Of a stretch of DNA of 64,000 bases, positions 1 to 8,169 are shown piece by piece. Every line of letters begins with the position of its first letter. The first letter of the stretch is position 1. This DNA is from DASWTL01 sp035575925 (GTDB lineage Bacteria > Bacteroidota > Bacteroidia > Sphingobacteriales > Sphingobacteriaceae). The translations under genes were made by a program, and so were the position numbers. The notes under the pieces are model-generated. The model saw nothing but the letters and a program-made list of their open reading frames with translations. It had not been told where the DNA came from and ran no database searches. Where the stretch lies: assembly GCA_035575925.1 (NCBI GenBank), contig DATLXK010000012.1, positions 62,001 to 126,000 on the forward strand, in the 5' to 3' direction.

Positions 1-528
1 AATAAAAGTTTGGAAAAAGTAAGTGTTCTGATTGAAGATTTGTTAAATGCAAGTAAATTTAACCAGGGTCAACTCCATCTTAAAAAAAGTAATTTTAACC
101 TGTCGAAACTGGTTGAAGATTGCAGCTATTATGTTCGGACTGCAGATGAATATCAGTTTGCTATTACAGGAGATAAGGATATAGAGGTTTATGCAGATGC
201 TGATCGTATTGACCAGGTACTGACAAACTTTGTTAACAATGCTATAAAATATGCCCCTGAATCACTGAAAATCATAATCAATATCGAAAAATTAAAAGAT
301 CATGTTAAAGTCTCGGTTATTGACAAGGGCCGTGGGATTCCGAAAAACAAGTTGCTACATTTATTTGAACGTTATTACCGTGTTGATGCAGCGGGGGCTC
401 AATATTCGGGCCTGGGTTTAGGACTTTATATTTGTTGTGAAATTGTTAAAAAACATAATGGGGAAATTGGGGCAGATAGCACTATTGGCGAAGGAAGCAC
501 CTTTTGGTTTACGCTGCCACTTACATAA
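1..528 (+). CDS. Sensor histidine kinase, C-terminal part (5' end outside window)
   Basis: The reading frame is open from base 1, so this is the last ~175 codons of a longer gene. What remains is the end of the dimerisation helix (VSVLIEDLLNASKF) and a complete HATPase_c domain: N box with VNNAIKYAPE about residue 78, G1 box DKGRGIP about 110 and G2 box GLGLGLYICCEIVKKH about 135. This is the ATP-binding domain of a class I (HisKA-type) kinase; the phospho-accepting His and any sensor or PAS domain lie upstream of the window. It ends cleanly after the G2 box with TFWFTLPLT, so no receiver domain is fused at the C terminus. Signal and partner regulator cannot be told from here. Confidence 0.93.
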   Translation, partial: NKSLEKVSVLIEDLLNASKFNQGQLHLKKSNFNLSKLVEDCSYYVRTADEYQFAITGDKDIEVYADADRIDQVLTNFVNNAIKYAPESLKIIINIEKLKDHVKVSVIDKGRGIPKNKLLHLFERYYRVDAAGAQYSGLGLGLYICCEIVKKHNGEIGADSTIGEGSTFWFTLPLT

Positions 529-533
529 AAAGT

Positions 534-983
534 TTATCGCTTTAATATTATATACCCTTTATTTAACGCAGTAATAACCTGACCGTTTACCGTACGATTA
601 GTGGTTATAAGATAATAATAAACACCCTCAGGCAAAGGTGAGCTCATATTCACTATCATTCCTTTATTTGCAAACCCTTTAAACACCCTGTCACTTTCAT
701 TATACCCTTTAATACGGAACAGCCCATTTCCCCACCTGTTGAAAATGACCACTTCATTATCCGTAAAGGAAATAATATTCTCTATATTGAAAAATTCATT
801 CCCTTTATCATCACCATTAGGTGATATCATCGGGTCTGGTTTTATATCCGGATTCAATGGGATTTCTCTGCTTAAAAGAGTTGCAGGCTGATCTTCTGCA
901 GGATATATATCATTGATTACAACCACCGACCCATTTGCATGCATGATAAAACTAACATCAACAGCTGAAAATTTAGTGGCGAT
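534..983 (-). pseudogene. Orphan T9SS type B sorting domain (gliding-motility C-terminal domain) fragment
   Basis: The frame encodes the end of a large secreted protein: ISPNGDDKGNEFFNIENI, VVIFNRWGN, and the tail LNKGYIILKR are the hallmarks of the CHU_C / type B sorting domain that directs export through the type IX secretion system. The first Met (944) is followed by no signal peptide, and the frame continues upstream (ATKFSAVDVSFI) to a stop at 984-986, so a real N terminus is missing. In the next frame upstream the peptide LLEGSTLT could be a frameshifted continuation. I read it as the 3' remnant of a decayed adhesin or surface-protein gene; a short intact gene is less likely because a sorting domain without signal peptide and cargo has no evident use. 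Confidence 0.75.
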
Positions 984-1080
984 CTAGTTAGCGTACTTCC
1001 TTCTAGTAAGGCAATAATGTCAGTGAAACTTTTTAACCGTTTACACGTTAAATAATCACACATAACTAAAAGATAATCAA

Positions 1081-1305
1081 ATGAAAAGCCTCAAAGTATC
1101 TGTATTAATGCCAATGATGGCGATTGCCCTTTTTCTGTCAAGCTCCTGTGCCAATAATACCACAAAAACCGATGAAACGGAAGTTAAGGTAATGGATTCG
1201 GTTTCTAAAGACCTGGATAAAACCACTTCCGAATTAGATGATCAGGCAAAAAAAGTAGAAACTTCGTTAGAGAAGGTAGATAAAGAATTTGTAATAGCTA
1301 AATAA
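1081..1305 (+). CDS. Small predicted lipoprotein, function unknown
   Basis: A 74-residue protein with a signal peptide ending in a lipobox (FLSSSC, Cys at about residue 23), so probably anchored in the inner or outer membrane. The mature part is short, acidic/basic mixed and rich in Asp, Lys, Thr and Ser with a helical heptad-like run (MDSVSKDLDKTTSELDDQ) that could form a coiled coil. It lies 7 bases before the next gene on the same strand, so the two are probably co-transcribed. No family is recognised. Confidence 0.7.
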   Translation: MKSLKVSVLMPMMAIALFLSSSCANNTTKTDETEVKVMDSVSKDLDKTTSELDDQAKKVETSLEKVDKEFVIAK

Positions 1306-1312
1306 ATCAACC

Positions 1313-2185
1313 ATGAAAAAGAACAATATTTTAAGGATAAGCATACTGCCGCTAATTATAGTAGCCATGATGGCGTTTACTAATTTCGTGCCTCAAAAAG
1401 GTGGAGAAAAGAACGGGAAAGACAATAAAGAGCAGGGAAAGTCTGACAATGGTAAAACACAGGACCACAAAGGCGACAATCATCCGCAAGAAGATAACCG
1501 CAAGGGAAAGAATGATGACCAGGGAAGAAACGATGATCGTGGAAAAGATAATGACCAGGGGAAAGATAAAATGAAAGACAATAAATCTGCCCAGGGAAAT
1601 GACCGTGATGATAAAGATCGTGGAAAATCTGACAGGGACAATGATGGCCGCGACGATGATGAAGGTAAAATGAAAAACAAAAACGTTAAAGGCAAAAATG
1701 ACTGGAAAGATGATGATATCAACTGGAATATGGAAGATTTTTCGAATCGTAAACGTCCAAAAGATCAGAAGAAAGTAAATATATGCCACAAGCCCGGCGA
1801 TGATGCTCATGGTGTAACCATAAACATTTCTGAAAACGCCGTAGCCGCACACATGCGCCATGGCGACCAAATGGGAAATTGTTCGTATAATAATGACAGG
1901 TGGTCTTCAGATTATATTAAGTCACGCGAAAACGTATATAATAATTATGAATATACCCGCGAAACAGTTTCTTACAGCAATGCACTGTTACAGTATGCAA
2001 TAGCCAAACTTACCGGTGTAAGAACTAACCTGACCAATAACAGGACTAATTATACTACGCAGGAAATACAACGCCGGGAAGCACTGATCTTGGATCTGCA
2101 AAATAATGTTAATGCTCTGTCAAATCAGTTGAACACGACCAGAGCAGTATTAGATAATAATGTGAATATTATCATTAAATTGTAA
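1313..2185 (+). CDS. Secreted, highly charged repeat protein with an ICHKPG-type motif domain
   Basis: 290 residues. An N-terminal hydrophobic segment (residues ~7-24) looks like a signal peptide or anchor. Residues ~30-135 are an extremely hydrophilic Gly/Asp/Asn/Lys run built on degenerate units such as KGKNDDQGRNDDRGKDND, surely disordered. Residues ~155-195 carry VNICHKPGDDAHGVTINIS and AVAAHMRHGDQMGNC, a Cys/His-rich motif (C..H, H, H.RHGD, C) seen in many secreted bacterial proteins, often next to Ig-like domains. The last ~90 residues are Asn-rich with a predicted long helix (QEIQRREALILDLQNNVNAL). The two Cys and several His could bind metal or form a disulphide; this is inference. 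Probably in one transcript with the lipoprotein upstream. Confidence 0.8.
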   Translation: MKKNNILRISILPLIIVAMMAFTNFVPQKGGEKNGKDNKEQGKSDNGKTQDHKGDNHPQEDNRKGKNDDQGRNDDRGKDNDQGKDKMKDNKSAQGNDRDDKDRGKSDRDNDGRDDDEGKMKNKNVKGKNDWKDDDINWNMEDFSNRKRPKDQKKVNICHKPGDDAHGVTINISENAVAAHMRHGDQMGNCSYNNDRWSSDYIKSRENVYNNYEYTRETVSYSNALLQYAIAKLTGVRTNLTNNRTNYTTQEIQRREALILDLQNNVNALSNQLNTTRAVLDNNVNIIIKL

Positions 2186-2191
2186 AGCTAT

Positions 2192-2231
2192 AAAACACAA
2201 ATATCCCCATTGCTGGGGATATTTGTGTTTT
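2192..2231. terminator. Bidirectional intrinsic terminator
   Basis: A perfect 17-bp inverted repeat (2192-2208 and 2215-2231) with a 6-base loop and T/A-rich ends lies between the convergent genes ending at 2185 and 2287. It can serve both strands. Confidence 0.85.
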
Positions 2232-2286
2232 GTATTAATCCGGATTTTTATTTAACTATCGGGCATATCTTATCTGCCCTGTAAAA

Positions 2287-3408
2287 TCAATCTATTTTTA
2301 CAAATTTCACAAAAGAAGGTCGGTCTATTTCAATTTTTTGACCAGTAGGAGAAAGAAGCCCCGTTTTCTGATCCCGCTTAAAAACAACAATGGTATTAGT
2401 CCCCTGGTTGGTTACCACCATCCAGTTCCCCGAAGGGTCTATCTCAAAAGTACGTGAACTTTTTCCGGTTGTAGATTGCCGTCCCGTTAAAGTTAGCTTG
2501 CCCGATTTTTGATTAATTGAATAAATTACAATTTCGTTAACCGCATTACGTGTAGATGCATATAGAAATTTACCGTCAGCGGAAACATGAATATCTGCTC
2601 CGTCGCCTTTTCCGGTATAACCTGCAGGGAGCATGGATATAGTTTGTATAGCGGCCAAATGTCCGTCTTTATAGCTAAAAGCATTTACTGTGGAGCTCAA
2701 CTCGGTAACGGCATAAATAAATTTTTTATTAGGATGAAATGCAGAGTGGCGTGGGCCACTGCCTGGTTCCAGTGTAACAAAAGCTTGTGCAGCAGGCTTA
2801 AGCGGCAAAGGCCGGTTTTTGGGATTAAAGCTGTAAATATTTAATTTATCGGTACCTAAATCTGCAGCAATTACATATTTATTGTCAGGAGACAGAACAG
2901 CGGAGTGTACGTGCGGTTTTGTTTTAACAATACTACGTCCTTCATGTTTAATATCCTGAATGTCAGAACCTAAAAAACCATCTTTTTCCACAGGAAAAGC
3001 TGTTAAAGATCCGCCTCCATAATTTGCTGCAAATACATACTTACCATTCGCATCTACTGAAATATATGTTGGTCCGGAACTGCCCGATGGCTGACTATTT
3101 AAAAAGGTAAGCACCCCGTTTTTAGAATTATATGCAAAGGCATTTATTTTACTTGCGCTGGCCTCGCTTACCGCGTACACAAATTTACGATCCTTGGTAA
3201 CGGCCAGATAAGACGGACTGCTAATCACAGTTTTATTTTTATAGGCAATACTGGCAGTTTGGGTATCAAACTCATAGACATAGATACCTTCGCTTTTACC
3301 GGGACTTGTATAGGTGCCAATAAGCATGTGATATTTAGTATCCTGAGCATTCAGCACGCTGGTTAATGTCAGAAAAACAAATAGCAAAAGTATTTTTTCA
3401 AATTTCAT
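2287..3408 (-). CDS. Lactonase-family beta-propeller protein (YbhE/6-phosphogluconolactonase-like), secreted
   Basis: 373 residues from the Met at 3408; an in-frame Met 18 bases upstream is possible, but the later one begins a standard signal peptide (MKFEKILLLFVFLTLTSVLNAQ). The mature protein has the repeating blades of the seven-bladed lactonase family: YHMLIGTYTSPGKSEGIYVY at the start, YLAVTKDRKFVYAVSE, GPTYISVDANGKYVFAANYG, HSAVLSPDNKYVIAADLG, GPRHSAFHPNKKFIYAVTEL, and the TFEIDPSGNWMVVTNQ near the end. Cytosolic E. coli Pgl of this fold hydrolyses 6-phosphogluconolactone, but an exported copy probably acts on another lactone or sugar derivative. Convergent with the gene upstream; stands alone. 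The family call is sure, the substrate unknown. Confidence 0.9.
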   Translation of the reverse strand: MKFEKILLLFVFLTLTSVLNAQDTKYHMLIGTYTSPGKSEGIYVYEFDTQTASIAYKNKTVISSPSYLAVTKDRKFVYAVSEASASKINAFAYNSKNGVLTFLNSQPSGSSGPTYISVDANGKYVFAANYGGGSLTAFPVEKDGFLGSDIQDIKHEGRSIVKTKPHVHSAVLSPDNKYVIAADLGTDKLNIYSFNPKNRPLPLKPAAQAFVTLEPGSGPRHSAFHPNKKFIYAVTELSSTVNAFSYKDGHLAAIQTISMLPAGYTGKGDGADIHVSADGKFLYASTRNAVNEIVIYSINQKSGKLTLTGRQSTTGKSSRTFEIDPSGNWMVVTNQGTNTIVVFKRDQKTGLLSPTGQKIEIDRPSFVKFVKID

Positions 3409-3501
3409 AATTGCGATTAAGACCACAAGTTATAAAACTTAAACCATTTAACTGTACGGGAATGGATATGGAGAAAATTTTCTATCGACGAATGCCGATA
3501 C

Positions 3502-4068
3502 TTAAATGATAATTTTATGCGAAAGTTCTTTCCCCGTCATATCATTTCCTTTCAATTCAATATATTCAATATCCGGAATAAAAAATGACCCGCCGTTCAC
3601 TCGTACAAAAATCCGGGTTAAAATCACTGGGATTTTATTAAACATTGCATGCACCTTATACGTATTTGCCGATTTCTTCAAATAAAGTGGCATTTTTTTA
3701 TACGATACCAATAATAACTGGTAATCACCATTACCCATTGGTTTACTTTGTATCCCGTAGGCGAATTTATTTTCAATTGCATTAAGCCCTTTACGTTGGC
3801 CATTTTCATTATACCGTATCCATGAACCCTTAACAGGGTTATTAGTGTTTAACTTGCCGTCAGCCTTATAATTCAATTCATAAATCACGGTATTAGCATC
3901 CGGATCCCGCTGTAAATAAAACAGCATATTTTTAACTTTGGGAGATGGAAGCGTGGATTTAGGATCCTGCACTTTAGAAATGATATCAGCATTAACTGAA
4001 AGACAAAATAGCATGGATGATACCAGGAAAAGGGTATTAAATATCCTGTGTCTATTTGCTTTTATCAT
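3502..4068 (-). CDS. DUF4833-type secreted protein
   Basis: 188 residues counted from the Met at 4068, which starts a signal peptide (MIKANRHRIFNTLFLVSSML ending about VNA); the frame is open another 16 codons upstream. The body contains MLFYLQRDPDANTVIYELNY and WIRYNENGQRKGLNAIENKF, which I associate with the DUF4833 family of Bacteroidota, whose function is not known. It looks like an all-beta envelope protein. No enzyme motif is visible. It sits between the lactonase and the ABC exporter, all on the minus strand, but with gaps of more than 70 bases, so co-transcription is uncertain. Confidence 0.75.
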   Translation of the reverse strand: MIKANRHRIFNTLFLVSSMLFCLSVNADIISKVQDPKSTLPSPKVKNMLFYLQRDPDANTVIYELNYKADGKLNTNNPVKGSWIRYNENGQRKGLNAIENKFAYGIQSKPMGNGDYQLLLVSYKKMPLYLKKSANTYKVHAMFNKIPVILTRIFVRVNGGSFFIPDIEYIELKGNDMTGKELSHKIII

Positions 4069-4182
4069 TAATGTAAACTGTAAATTTTCTAAATATAGGT
4101 AATTAACTGTCCGCATGCAATGCCTGATTCCGGGTATTTATTAATAACGGCCCTTAATTTCTTATATCCAAAATGGGTTACA

Positions 4183-6033
4183 TCATTTATATCCCATTGC
4201 CTGCAGAGCAAATAATTCGGCATAACGGCCACTTTTTTCAATTAGTTCTGCATGAGTTCCTGTTTCTACTAAATGTCCCTTATCTAAAACAAGAATACGA
4301 TCTGCCATACGAACTGTAGAAAAACGATGTGAGATCAGCACGGCTGATTTTCCCCGGGTCAGCTCTGCAAACCGTTGAAAGACCTGGTATTCGGCTCGGG
4401 CATCCAGAGCAGCTGTTGGTTCATCCAGAATAAGCAACCGGGCATCTTTCATATATGCACGGGCAAGTGCTACTTTTTGCCACTCCCCTCCTGAAAGTTC
4501 AACACCGTCTGAAAAGCGTTTTCCCAGCATCTGATCGTAATGGTATGGCAGTTTTTCTGCTAATACATCTGCAAGGCTTAGTTTGGCAGATTCTATGATC
4601 AGATCCCGGTTTTCTTTTTCTTTAATATTACCTACCGCGATGTTTTGTGCAAAAGTCATCTGGTAACGCAGAAAATCCTGGAAGATAATTCCCATGTTCA
4701 TTCTTATATCAGCCAGATCATATTCTTTCAGATCAATATTATCGAGCAAAATGCGACCCTCAGTCGGGTCATAAAGCCTCGCCAGCAATTTTACCAGGGT
4801 AGTTTTACCGGCACCGTTCTCTCCTACAAGAGCAAGCTTTTCGCCCGGATGTAGCGTAAAGTTTAGGTGGCGGTTAGCCCATTTATCCGAATGCAAATAT
4901 TTAAACCCTACATTTTCAAAAGTAAAACCGGTTTTTATAGGATCTGGAAAAGGAAGGGGATTAGCTGCAGTTCTGATTCTGGATTTAATATCGAAGAATT
5001 CAAAAAAATCCTGCAAATATACTGCCCCCTGTGATACTGCCGTAAAACGGGTTAGTATGCCTTCCAAAAGACCTTTCATCTGCCGGAAGGAACCGGCAAG
5101 AAAAGTGAGTTCGCCGATAGTTACCTGGCCCTTAATAGTTTGCATAATAATTATTACATAGGCGGCGTAATATCCGGTACTTCCGAGAATAGAGAACAAT
5201 GTGCCCCAGGCAGCCCTGCTGATGACAAGTTTGCGGTTGTCGTTGTAAAATTTAACAGACAGGGTTTGGAACCGATCGGTAATGAACTGCGAAAGGTTGA
5301 ATATCTTCACCTCTTTAGCTGTTTCATCACTTGCTCCCAGAAAACGTATATAATCCAGTTCTCTGCGTTCGGGGGTTTGCCCCCGTGTTAATGCATAGGT
5401 TTGATCGTTAAAATATGATTCACCTAAAAATGAGGGAAGGATCGCAAGTATTAATAAAAGTATCAACCAAGGATTGAAGGCCATCAATCCCGCAGCCAGG
5501 AAAGCGAGCGTAATAATGTCCTGGATCTGGCCCATAACCTGCGATAATAATATGGTACGCCCTATAGTTTGCTGCCTGGCACGCTCCATCTTATCGTAAA
5601 ACACCGAATCCTCAAACTGATCGAGGTCGAGCGTTGCTGCATGCTCAAGAATTTTTACGGAAGAATAATTAGAAAACAGATCTCCCAACAGGCTGTCTAA
5701 CAGGCTAATTGCCCGGCTTAAAGCGTCTGCCAGGATAGCTAGCGCAAATTCAAATGCAACCAGTCGCCATAAAACCTCGGCTGAAAAATCCGGAGAGCCC
5801 GTACTCAACCCAACCACCTGATCGATGATAAGCTTTCCGACGTACAGCATTGCCACAGGTATTGCCGACCGCATAACTCGAAGAACAGCGCTCGCCAACG
5901 TCATACCCGGGCTGGTTTGCCATACCAGTTTTAAAAATGCAGGTAAATTATTCAGCGCAGAAATGCGCTCTTTAAAAGTTAATTTTTTCAGGGTAACCGC
6001 AGGCTTTTTTTCAAACCGCTTAAACTTGCTCAC
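4183..6033 (-). CDS. ABC exporter, fused membrane and ATPase domains
   Basis: 616 residues with the layout of a half-size ABC exporter: a membrane domain of about six helices (residues ~35-330) then a nucleotide-binding domain. Visible motifs are Walker A GENGAGKTTLVKLLARL (~residue 400), Q-loop MGIIFQDFLRYQMT, signature LSGGEWQKVALARAYMKD (~515), Walker B LLILDEPTAALDARAE (~540) and the H-loop SHRFSTVRMADRILVL. Such proteins work as dimers in the inner membrane and export lipids, peptides or drugs. The N-terminal tail is basic and lacks a peptidase domain, so there is no sign of bacteriocin processing. No substrate-specific neighbour is present. Confidence 0.95.
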   Translation of the reverse strand: MSKFKRFEKKPAVTLKKLTFKERISALNNLPAFLKLVWQTSPGMTLASAVLRVMRSAIPVAMLYVGKLIIDQVVGLSTGSPDFSAEVLWRLVAFEFALAILADALSRAISLLDSLLGDLFSNYSSVKILEHAATLDLDQFEDSVFYDKMERARQQTIGRTILLSQVMGQIQDIITLAFLAAGLMAFNPWLILLLILAILPSFLGESYFNDQTYALTRGQTPERRELDYIRFLGASDETAKEVKIFNLSQFITDRFQTLSVKFYNDNRKLVISRAAWGTLFSILGSTGYYAAYVIIIMQTIKGQVTIGELTFLAGSFRQMKGLLEGILTRFTAVSQGAVYLQDFFEFFDIKSRIRTAANPLPFPDPIKTGFTFENVGFKYLHSDKWANRHLNFTLHPGEKLALVGENGAGKTTLVKLLARLYDPTEGRILLDNIDLKEYDLADIRMNMGIIFQDFLRYQMTFAQNIAVGNIKEKENRDLIIESAKLSLADVLAEKLPYHYDQMLGKRFSDGVELSGGEWQKVALARAYMKDARLLILDEPTAALDARAEYQVFQRFAELTRGKSAVLISHRFSTVRMADRILVLDKGHLVETGTHAELIEKSGRYAELFALQAMGYK

Positions 6034-6094
6034 GCTGCAAATTAAGCATTCGGATACTATTTAAAATGATGCACCCGGATTTCTTGTATTAAAA

Positions 6095-6116
6095 AAGGCG
6101 GGATATTTCCCGCCTT
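6095..6116 (-). terminator. Intrinsic terminator of the OmpA-family gene
   Basis: 9-bp stem (6095-6103 with 6108-6116), 4-base loop; on the minus strand it is followed by a run of T. It lies 20 bases past the stop of the gene at 6137. Confidence 0.8.
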
Positions 6117-6136
6117 AAGTGTAAAATATATGCTTA

Positions 6137-8074
6137 TTATTTCCCGGGAATAATATCTATAATCACTGTTCTGTTGTAAAACCGTTCTTCGGGCAGGTTA
6201 TTTTCAAACGGCGCCCTGCCGGTATCTTCACCAAAACCGGTAGTTTCAAACTTAACATTACTCTTGCCAGAATTTGATAATGCGCGTTCAATAACCTTTT
6301 GAGTTTGTTGAGCCCTGTTATGAGACAACGTATGATTATAACTATCCTCACCGATAATATCGGTATGACCATGAATGCTTACTGTTGAACCATCAGCAAT
6401 TTGTGGCGATATAACATCTGTTAAAAACTTATCATAAGATGCTATGGAATTTGCTTTGTCAAAATCAAACAATATACTGTAGCGGAACCCTTTTTCTATC
6501 ATATCATTCTGACGTACTAAACGAATTGAGCTTTCCTTTTTAACAGGCAGCCCGTCTTTCGTTTCACCAAGCATGGTTACTTTGTAATTTCCTTCCTGAC
6601 GATCCCCTAAAATGGATCTCCCGGGAATACTTTCCTTATCTGTTGTGAAAGGTCCGTATTGTTGGATAGTACCTTTATCATCTGCAATATTTATTGACCA
6701 CGATTTAAGCAGGTCTGTAGCTCCGTTAACGTTTAAAACTACGTGACTGTCAAGCGGATCTGCCTGTGTGGCCATGATCTGAACAGGCTTCATCATTCCA
6801 CCACCCACTTCCGCAAGCAATTCAGGCGAAGTACTTTCAATATCAACCCTGCGATCTCCGGCACGCAACAGGGGAAGCTCTTTAGTACCACCCGGTTGTT
6901 CTGAAGGTATAAGGGGTTTGGTGCGACCTTCGGTATTTATCCTTGAGGCATTAACTCCAAAAACTGATACTAAATATTGTTTAATAGCTTCGGCAAATTG
7001 TTTTCCTTCCTGCGGACCATTAGCTGATGCCCCGCTTAATGATATTGTAGCACCGGGGTTTGATCTTAAGCGGTCACCCATAATGTTCAGAATATTATGG
7101 TATACATTTAGCTGTCTTGAAGACCGGCCTGCCATGCTTTGCAACTGTTCCTGCTGTAATTGCTCTTCCTTAAACCCTGATGCCTGATTTTGTGTAAGCA
7201 ACACATAGCGGTTTGGAATGGCGGCTGAACCTTCATCAAAAAAGACCGAATTACGCAGCGGTAAAGTTTCACTCACCTGCCGTCTAATAAATATAGGTTT
7301 AGGCTCACGAACTGAAAAAGCAATATCCCTTACCGGCCTAACTGCTAACGGGGTTTCCCTTACAATCTCCTTTTCACCTTTTCCAAACTTGAGCGCAATA
7401 CCAGACCTTAATGTGGTTATTGTCCAGCTTTCTATCTCACGCGGCTCCTGTCCGAAATAGGGATGAAAGGAAAGAAACGGTGATAAACTCACCTTAGTGG
7501 TGCTACCCGGAGAAGATATTTTAAAATCATAGCCCACTCCTATCTGTCCAGAAATCACGGTTTTACGTACGGCACTCATTTCCGAATCGGTATCTGGCTG
7601 TCTGAGCTGGGTGTACGAAAAATCTTTGTCCAGATTTACACCTAAGCGTGGCCCTGCGAAAAAATAAAAATCAGAGTTTGCGTACCCGTAACGCAGGCTT
7701 GGTTCAATTGTAAAGTAGTTTGTTTTTGTTTTTAATGTAGCGGGACAGTTGCAGGGAGCGATCACATTGTTAAACTTTCCTCCGCGGCCATCATATCCCA
7801 GGTTCAGCATACCGCCCCATATTCTTCCAGGTCGATATTCCACCAGGAGAGATCCATAAGGACGCACTCCAAACCCCCTGTGAAATGCAGTAGGAATAAA
7901 CAATGAATTGTTCAATCTCTGAGTTGTTCCGTCATAGAAATTTAAATTTGCAGCCCCGGATACACCGAACCACCAGGTGGGTTGGGTACTTTGTCCCTGA
8001 ACTCCGGTACGGGCAAGAATTATCATCAAAGAACAAATGACAAATTTGCGTATGGTTTTATTTTTTAGAAACAT
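6137..8074 (-). CDS. OmpA-family outer-membrane protein with two OmpA-like domains
   Basis: 645 residues with signal peptide (cleavage near VQGQ). Residues ~30-240 look like an outer-membrane beta-barrel with aromatic-ended strands. Residues ~330-415 (NILNIMGDRLRSNPGATISL ... INTEGRTKPLIPSEQPGG ... AGDRRVDIES) resemble one OmpA-like module, and residues ~530-640 (YSILFDFDKANSIASYDKFL, IHGHTDIIGEDSYNHTLS, RAQQTQKVIERAL, NRTVIIDI) are a canonical OmpA C-terminal peptidoglycan-binding domain with the Asp and Arg used to hold diaminopimelate. The role is probably to tie the outer membrane to the cell wall. The first module has lost the HTD-type motif (SLSGASANG), so it may not bind peptidoglycan. 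It is a monocistronic gene ending at a terminator. Confidence 0.9.
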   Translation of the reverse strand: MFLKNKTIRKFVICSLMIILARTGVQGQSTQPTWWFGVSGAANLNFYDGTTQRLNNSLFIPTAFHRGFGVRPYGSLLVEYRPGRIWGGMLNLGYDGRGGKFNNVIAPCNCPATLKTKTNYFTIEPSLRYGYANSDFYFFAGPRLGVNLDKDFSYTQLRQPDTDSEMSAVRKTVISGQIGVGYDFKISSPGSTTKVSLSPFLSFHPYFGQEPREIESWTITTLRSGIALKFGKGEKEIVRETPLAVRPVRDIAFSVREPKPIFIRRQVSETLPLRNSVFFDEGSAAIPNRYVLLTQNQASGFKEEQLQQEQLQSMAGRSSRQLNVYHNILNIMGDRLRSNPGATISLSGASANGPQEGKQFAEAIKQYLVSVFGVNASRINTEGRTKPLIPSEQPGGTKELPLLRAGDRRVDIESTSPELLAEVGGGMMKPVQIMATQADPLDSHVVLNVNGATDLLKSWSINIADDKGTIQQYGPFTTDKESIPGRSILGDRQEGNYKVTMLGETKDGLPVKKESSIRLVRQNDMIEKGFRYSILFDFDKANSIASYDKFLTDVISPQIADGSTVSIHGHTDIIGEDSYNHTLSHNRAQQTQKVIERALSNSGKSNVKFETTGFGEDTGRAPFENNLPEERFYNRTVIIDIIPGK

Positions 8075-8169
8075 AAGATATCTTTTTTGAAGATTAAATT
8101 TTTTTTTGTTTTATAGCGTTGATTAAGTAAATCCCCCCGAGGGGGGATTTTTAATTCAGAAACTGAAGC

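Noticed and set aside
1352..1870. Long minus-strand open frame of 172 codons opposite the charged repeat protein
   Set aside because: It is the mirror of a low-complexity Gly/Asp/Lys gene; the encoded peptide is a meaningless run of hydrophobic residues and the plus-strand gene has signal peptide, spacing and motifs.
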